Origin: Solicoccozyma terricola
Taxonomy: Eukaryota > Basidiomycota > Tremellomycetes > Filobasidiales > Piskurozymaceae
Direction: 5' to 3'
Length of the DNA: 64,000 nucleotides
Assembly (NCBI GenBank): GCA_001600875.1
Contig: BCLD01000005.1
Span: 131,667 to 195,666, forward strand
The first letter of the stretch is position 1; each line of letters opens with the position of its first letter. A program made the translations under genes and the position numbers. The notes below the pieces were generated by a model. The model did not search any database. It was given only the letters and a program-made list of their open reading frames with translations, and was not told where the DNA came from. Below are positions 58,271-64,000 of the stretch, one piece after another.

Positions 58271-60795
58271 GGAGCACAGTCTATATCTGCGCTAGGAGCT
58301 CAGTGTCGGAGAACCCGGACTGTACTCATCGTGGATGTAGAAAGGCTATGACTCTTGAGGGGTTCTATGCAGGATATCTTCAGTTCTAGCTTAAGGGCTT
58401 CGTCAATACTTAACCGGTGTAGAGGAGACCTTGAGGTAGCTAATCTCGTGGTTGGAAGTGTCAATAATCTTGGAAGAAGCATAGTTATGGATAAAGGATG
58501 AATCCGTACTGCAGGGTGCAGAAGAAGGGAAAAGCAGCCATAAGGGCTACTTGTAGGTCCGTTCTTAGGCAAGAAATCCTTCTTGGTTGAGGAGGATGTT
58601 GGAATTTCCGGAGAATGGTGAAGAGAGTGCCAGAGGAGAGGAAGAGTAGCTGTAAGTTTCTTCCGGTGGCGCCGGGAAGCTTTGGTGACTCCGCTTTGGT
58701 CAAATGGGTTGATAACTAGAGCACCAGCCCATTGTTCAGTTGTGTTGATACACTCGACGCATCGAACAATAAGACCTTTGAACAACAGGACCAGCTGTTA
58801 CGGTTCCATCCCGTGGCTGCGGTGTGGCATCCTTACAATGAGAGGCGGTATGAGGAAGTGGTGAGCCAGGTTGACCATGCGAGTTCATGTCACGGATGCG
58901 GATGATTCTTCTCTCCTGGCTGACATGCCCTGCACCGGGTGACGTCCAATGGCAATGTTATACGTGATCCTTGGGTTCTCGCGGGTGCTCGTGGTATTGG
59001 GTAGGTGCCACGGATAGACGGATGGAGCTTCTCTTGTGGTTGACGTCCCAAATTTCTGGTGACGTCCATTGACAATGATCCGAGATCTTCGGGTCCTCGT
59101 AGGTGCTCTCGGTGCGTGGCTATGCCATCCTACTAGTGTTTTATGCACTAGGAAGTGACTTGTGATAATCTTTGCTCAAGAACGAAAGACTACAAAGAGT
59201 GACTGAGCTGAGCTATGCTCAGGTGAATTACGGGTGCTGGATGACGCGTTGTTACGTCTCAGCTTGATTCGTAACAGAGTATACATTCTTTGGAACATTG
59301 AGGTCAAGCCCTTCCGGAGCCTACATAGCCACCCAATTTGGCCGAACTTCAGAGGGGGTCTTTACTCCAGGCTGTCATGAGGCGTCATTGGGGATACTTG
59401 GCGGGCTGGATTTATTTTCGTCCTGTAAGATAGCCCCGGTACAGGGGTCAAACGGGACGGTTTAAAAGGGGATGGAACAGTGGGCTAGCTATAAACAGGC
59501 CCGAAAGACCAGCATCTGCTGAGCGTTGTGACGACTGCATGCTTGCCAAAGGACGGCTTGCCTTTCGCTGCTCTGGGCTATGTTGCAGTGCAAGATCTGC
59601 ATATTTTGTTCTAGGTGTCTTATGACCGATGACCGATGCAATAAATGTGATGTGTTGGATTCGGGAAAATGTGGAGGGGAATGCGAGTGGAATGCAAGTG
59701 GAATGTGCCGGAAGCGAGCTCATTGCGGGCATGGTCCGAACCCGAGGCCGTTCCGTTGGTCGGACAGATCCGTCCCGTGCGCCTTGTGGGAGTGGGAACC
59801 GGCGGCGCACGTACCCGACGATAAGGTATGTGTAAAGTGCGGCCAATTTACTATTGCAGGTGTTCTGTACATAACCTCGTGGTACCGGATGGCGAAAGCA
59901 CCATGAAGACGGGCTCACATGGTTTTGCTGCAATGCTGGCCTACGTAATGCCCAGAGCGGCTCATAAATCACGCTGAGATCAGGTCTGCGAATGTTCCCA
60001 GGCTTCGGAAGTCGTATTGAGGTAACAATGTTAGCCGCTACGACTTGGAATACGGGTTGTGTGGACGGGAACGATAGTGCGTTTGACGAGCGTACAGTGC
60101 TATGAGATGGTTCAAATTGGGACCGTCTCAACTCCCAGTCACCAAGAAATCTGCTCGCGCCCCTTGTAACTAGAATTGCGTACGTGTAGGGTTGCGTAAT
60201 TGATAATGGGTATTCGGCAAGGTGCTTTCACAATCGACAAGCGCCAGCTCCCTCACAACGGGTATTATACCCGTTAGCAGCAGCAGAGGACAGTGGACCC
60301 GTCCTTCAACCTGTATCCTCCGATAGTCCCTCAATAGATCATACACCAATGTACTGCCGAGCCTTTTCCGATAGCCTGTCGGTGATATCTCAGTTCGGTT
60401 CCTAGCACCTTGGTCTGTGGCTTATCCTCTCGGCGACTCGGCTCAGCCTTTGCCGAGCCAAAGCCTCTGTCCAACACCCCATCGGACGGAGGCAGACGGG
60501 AGACACCATGTTCCCCGAGGAATATTTGGATAAGGCATTCCTCACGTCCCCAATCCACGTTTTCCCCGCCATCATCTCGTACGAACCAATCCATCATCAT
60601 GCTGCCTTATGGAAGCTGAAGATGGAAAAAGCCAGATGATCAAACACGATCTTCACGATACGATCAGTTCCCAGTGCGAGAATGACGGTTGCTACGAATG
60701 GTATGCATTTACAACATTTAGGTATGGTGTAGGTGCGAGTATGTCGTTGTTGCCCGGCTAGGTCACAGATGACCCACAGGCACAGCGCCTCTCCA
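58271..60795. other. about 2.5 kb without a supported gene
   Basis: Minus frames at 58300-58785 and 59448-60131 and a Cys-rich plus frame at 59580-59906 have no recognised family. Contains the divergent tandem repeat at 58893. Probably decayed transposon flank followed by intergenic DNA. Confidence 0.4.
58893..59140. repeat. two divergent tandem units of about 120 bp
   Basis: Units at about 58893-59019 and 59020-59140 share in order CGGATG, TTCTCT, TGACGTCCA, CAATG, GATC, CTCG-GGTGCTC and a TGCCA end. Similarity by eye is about 65-70 percent. Confidence 0.6.
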
Positions 60796-61944
60796 TCAAG
60801 CTACGAGAATGAGGATCACCATGAATAGTTTGACACCGATGGCGAACAAGACCGTCGGAGCTGTTCCTTGATACCGGCGTAGAGCAGCGCCGCAAAAGGA
60901 GCCTGATATGATGGACAAGACGTATATGGCCCGCCGATTGCGGGCGGCTGCCTTCGGATCTGACCACCGTCGAAACAGATTGTGATCTGTTACAAAGTCG
61001 ACCAAAGGTGAGGACAACATGGCCGTCGGGATTTCTGGGCAATCCACATGTCGAGCCTATAGGACAGTCAATCAGAGAAGGAAGATGCGTTAATTTCTTG
61101 TGCAATATACCCGAGAAAAGGCTTTCGGACTGACCATGGCAACCTGTATGCCAGCAGAACAAGCAAGCGCCATCATAACGACCCAATTGTGCGGCCCTAT
61201 GATAAAGTCGGGGTGCATGTAACTTATCATGACAATGGCCGACAGAAAAGCCATCTGCGCGGCACAAGATAGAAGGAGCCACCATCGAACACGATGGCCT
61301 CACATCACGACAAGAGTTTATCAGCGCGGGACGACGATCTGGACCAGAGTCGCGAACAAGCTCACCCACAGCGTGTCCCACATGTCCTGCAATGAACGAC
61401 AAAACTATAAAGCTAGCGAGTGAGGCCCCTGTTAGCTTCAGCGAAACGGGAACAGTGTCCAATGCGGCTAAAGTGAGCAATATCGTGTTGCTGCAATATG
61501 TCCGATGATACGCTTCCATCAGGTCGGTGCACATCTTTTGTTACGACTTTGGCCCACTCAATAACGCACCCAGTCTGATTGCTAGCAAATGTTCCGAAGT
61601 CGGCATACGTGGTTGCGTCGAGGACCCTGAACGAGGGAAAGAATCAATGCCCAGAAATTGATCCAACAATAGGGGGGAACGAGGCGGATTTACCCTGTTG
61701 CAAAGGCTTGAAGATAGAGTGGTACTTCCAGTTTCGCTGGAGGTACCGTAGTGACCAAGTGATCCCTTAGTCCCGCTCCGGTATAACGTTGTCGAATGTT
61801 GTGCTCAACAGACGTGAATGCCCCCGAACTCGTCGTGATATGCACACAGGTGAGATCGACCTGTGATGGATCCCCATGGCCCCTTTCGGTATTGTCTTCG
61901 TTGTGTCGCCCGAGATTAGTTGTTACCCCTGCATAAAGTCGCAA
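60796..61944 (-). CDS. DUF1275 (YoaK-like) membrane protein
   Basis: Five minus-strand exons (61694-61944, 61570-61626, 61366-61490, 61135-61298, 60796-61056) total 858 nt, 285 residues, phases exact. Diagnostic blocks: A-T-G-V-L-D-A-T-T-Y-A-D-F-G-T-F, S-N-Q-T-G-N-T-I-L-L (the conserved first-helix T-G-N), A-S-F-I-V-L-S-F-I-A-G, A-C-S-A-G-I-Q-V-A-M, P-T-A-M-L-S-S-P-L-V-D-F, and the final G-S-F-C-G-A-A-L helix pair. Six membrane helices predicted by eye. The family is uncharacterised in fungi. The start at 61944 is the first in-frame ATG and is less certain than the rest. Confidence 0.85.
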
Positions 61945-62604
61945 AGTTGGCTAGGACCCCACAAGACGTCCTTGACTGGGAGCCTCCGCTTACCCATGTC
62001 TTTGATAAACGAGACTAATTCAAAACAGGCGGTGTGCAGAGGGAGGTGGGATCAGCGGACGTCGAACAGTACTCGGTGAGATGCTGCGGACCCTGGGAGT
62101 ACAGTCGTGTACGCCGCAATTGTGCACAGGTGACGAAAGCGATTATATTCAATACAAGGCCGGTGGAAACCGACAGCTCCTTCAATACGAGTTCATGTCT
62201 AGTCGGGATGCTCAAACTGGGAGCCTCTTGGTGGCGGTGATTGGCGTCGAATTTCGGAGCTCGGAGCGAGGGAAGCGAGAACGACCATCAACCATGCACG
62301 CCGTCAATCTGGAAACACAAGATCGGCTAGTTCTGGCACATGTCACACACCGCAGGTCTCGGCTGCAACGCGGGCTCAGGACAGGAGCGAGTCGCTCCGG
62401 CAGCTGAGGTCCCAGTGGTTTCACCGCACTCTCATCGCCGTCACGCGAATTATCGGTCATCTACGTCCTACGAAAGGCATTTTCGTATAAAGGCATTCAG
62501 TGCCTTGAAATGCTCGCAGAGTTTTGGGGATCTGGCCTCTCCAACTCAACCCAATCCTTGCCACACACTCACATACCCACACCGAAACACAACACTCAAG
62601 CGCG
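61945..62604. other. divergent promoter region of DUF1275 and sulfatase genes
   Basis: Bidirectional intergenic stretch. A C-rich leader with CACACTCACATACCCACACC-type sequence immediately precedes the sulfatase ATG. No gene supported. Confidence 0.5.
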
Positions 62605-64000
62605 ATGACTCGAGCCAACACCCGTCCAAACATCTTGTTCATCATGGCAGATGACCATGCCGCCAAAGCCATCAGCTGCTACGGTGCAGGTATCAATCAT
62701 ACTCCCAACCTCGATCGCATTGCCAATGAAGGCATGCTCTTCAACCATTGCTACGTGACCAACTCGATCTGCACACCTAGCAGGGCTGCGATAATCACCG
62801 GTATGCACAACCACGTCAACGGGGTGCTCACCCTGGATAGCAAGATCAACAAACATCTCCCGAACGTGGCCAAACACCTTCGTTCGAACGGCTACCAAAC
62901 AGCCATGGTAGGCAAGTGGCACCTGGGAGAGGGTGAGGCGCACGAGCCGACCGGATTCGCCTACTGGGATGTGGTCCCAGGTCAAGGTAAATACCATGAT
63001 CCCGACTTCATCAGTCCAGCTGGCAAGGCGCAGGTACAAGGGTACGCTACCGATATCATTACCGACAAGTGCATCGACTTTATCCAAAATCGAGACGAGA
63101 CCAAGCCGTTCTTCATGATGTGCCATCACAAAGCTCCCCATCGTTCGTGGGAGTTCGACCCAAAGCACAAGGATCTTTACAAAGAACCAGTGAAGCTTCC
63201 AGATACCTTCAGCGACGACTACAAGAACCGCGCCAAGGCAGCAGCTGCCGCCAAGATGCGAGTCGAGTGCGACATGACCTACTCGGACCTGGGCTTGGTA
63301 CAGCCGGAAGGCGGATCGTCCGTCGGTGAGCTGGCAATTCCGGGCTTCGCTTTCTGGACCGAGCGAAAGGTCCCTATGCCAGAGGATGTCTCTGAGTTGA
63401 GGTTGATTGACAAGAACACTGGTGAAGTATTCACATTCAAAACGCGGTCGGAGCTCTCTCAGTTCAAGTACCAGAGGTACATGCAGCGCTACCTGCGCTG
63501 CGTCCAATCGATCGACGACAACGTAGGACGTCTGCTTGACTACCTCGATGAGCAGAAGCTCTCGGAAAATACCATGGTGATCTACACCTCCGATCAAGGC
63601 TTCTTCTTGGGTGAACATGGTTGGTTCGACAAGCGGTTCATGGTGCGTCCGCCAACCTCCTTGACCTGATGGAATATCAAACAGCTGACGTTCATCATTG
63701 TTTTTCTGCGCAGTATGAGGAATCCTTTCAGATGCCGTTCATAGTCCGCATGCCTAGTACCATCCGCCCAGGTTCAATCTGCAACGACATCGTCACCAAC
63801 GTCGACTTTGCCCCGACATGGCTTGAACTGGCAGGTGTCCCCATACCTAACTACTACCAAGGCTACTCGTTCCTCGACTCGCTCAAACGCACTCGCTCAC
63901 CAAGCAAGGCCCAGCAAGTTGCGTACCACCGTTATTGGATGCATCGAGACGTCATCCACGATGCTTATGCACACTACGGCATCCGAGATCACCGATACAA
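62605..64000 (+). CDS. sulfatase (alkaline-phosphatase superfamily, formylglycine type), 3' end outside window
   Basis: Exon 1 62605-63642 and exon 2 from 63714 to the window end; the intron is GT-AG. Residues 9-17 N-I-L-F-I-M-A-D-D supply the metal-binding aspartates. C56-T-P-S-R is the C-x-P-S-R signature whose Cys becomes formylglycine. Then come G-K-W-H-L-G, P-F-F-M-M-C-H-H-K-A-P-H-R, and Y-T-S-D-Q-G-F-F-L-G-E-H-G-W-F-D-K-R. This last block matches arylsulfatases and choline-sulfatase-like enzymes active in sulfate scavenging. No signal peptide, so probably cytosolic. The start is the first ATG giving the short N-terminus typical of the family; an upstream in-frame ATG at 62524 lies in leader-like sequence. 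About 450 residues visible, incomplete. Confidence 0.93.

Noticed and set aside
59580..59906. Cysteine-rich 108-residue plus-strand frame
   Set aside because: Cys spacing matches no family I know, the opposite strand is open for longer, and there is no splice or promoter support; could be chance.
1..64000. CRISPR array, rRNA or bacterial-type operon
   Set aside because: No regularly spaced repeats, no rRNA signature, and all confident genes are intron-bearing fungal genes.

Overview
The window reads as nuclear DNA of a basidiomycete fungus, most likely a tremellomycete yeast. This is inferred from short (about 55-95 nt) GT-AG introns with CTAAC-like branch sites cutting most genes into many exons, from fungal-only families (ECL1-like, Zn2Cys6/Fungal_trans regulator, TOK potassium channel, PDR/ABCG pump, YTP1, NmrA), and from Ty1/copia debris. 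The species cannot be fixed from sequence alone. One 465-base assembly gap and a scatter of single N bases mark it as draft sequence.

Layout. 0-14 kb is mostly a gene graveyard: an intact P-loop kinase (YFH7-like) sits among truncated or frameshifted pieces of a rhodopsin-domain protein, an SDR, a rhodanese, a YTP1-like protein, a patatin-like lipase and an amino-acid decarboxylase, with an ECL1-like zinc protein. 14.7-16.3 kb holds an intact nine-exon omega-type glutathione transferase. 18-21.5 kb is a rearranged copia element. 22.4-25.1 kb is a Zn2Cys6 transcription factor, followed by a broken P-type ATPase and a patch of repeats and gene fragments (26.4-29 kb). 29.5-32.9 kb is a six-exon 1011-residue Cys-rich protein whose fragments are scattered at two other places. 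34.0-36.9 kb is one continuous gene model fusing a fungal rhodopsin-like 7TM domain to an MFS sugar-permease domain. 38.5-40.9 kb is a TOK-type potassium channel. 43.5-45.7 kb is a Skn7-like receiver domain whose DNA-binding half has been replaced by copia gag. 46.2-47.6 kb is an NmrA-like redox-sensor protein. 51.8-56.9 kb is a complete 13-exon PDR-type ABC transporter bracketed by two LTRs in opposite orientation. 57.8-59.1 kb is more copia debris and local duplications. 60.8-61.9 kb is a DUF1275 membrane protein and 62.6 kb to the end is a sulfatase cut by the window edge.

How the genes relate. No operon logic applies in this kind of genome, but the intact genes share a surface/stress flavour: efflux pump, membrane channel, glutathione transferase, transporter fusion, NmrA protein, sulfatase. 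The high density of truncated genes, LTR pieces, long poly(G/C) runs, telomere-like short repeats and a dispersed 18-bp palindrome suggests a rapidly rearranging accessory, possibly subtelomeric, region. Exon joins given for the main genes were worked out by hand from splice signals and reading-frame continuity; for the kinase, GST, Cys-rich gene, fusion gene, NmrA, ABC and DUF1275 genes the summed exon lengths are exact multiples of three.
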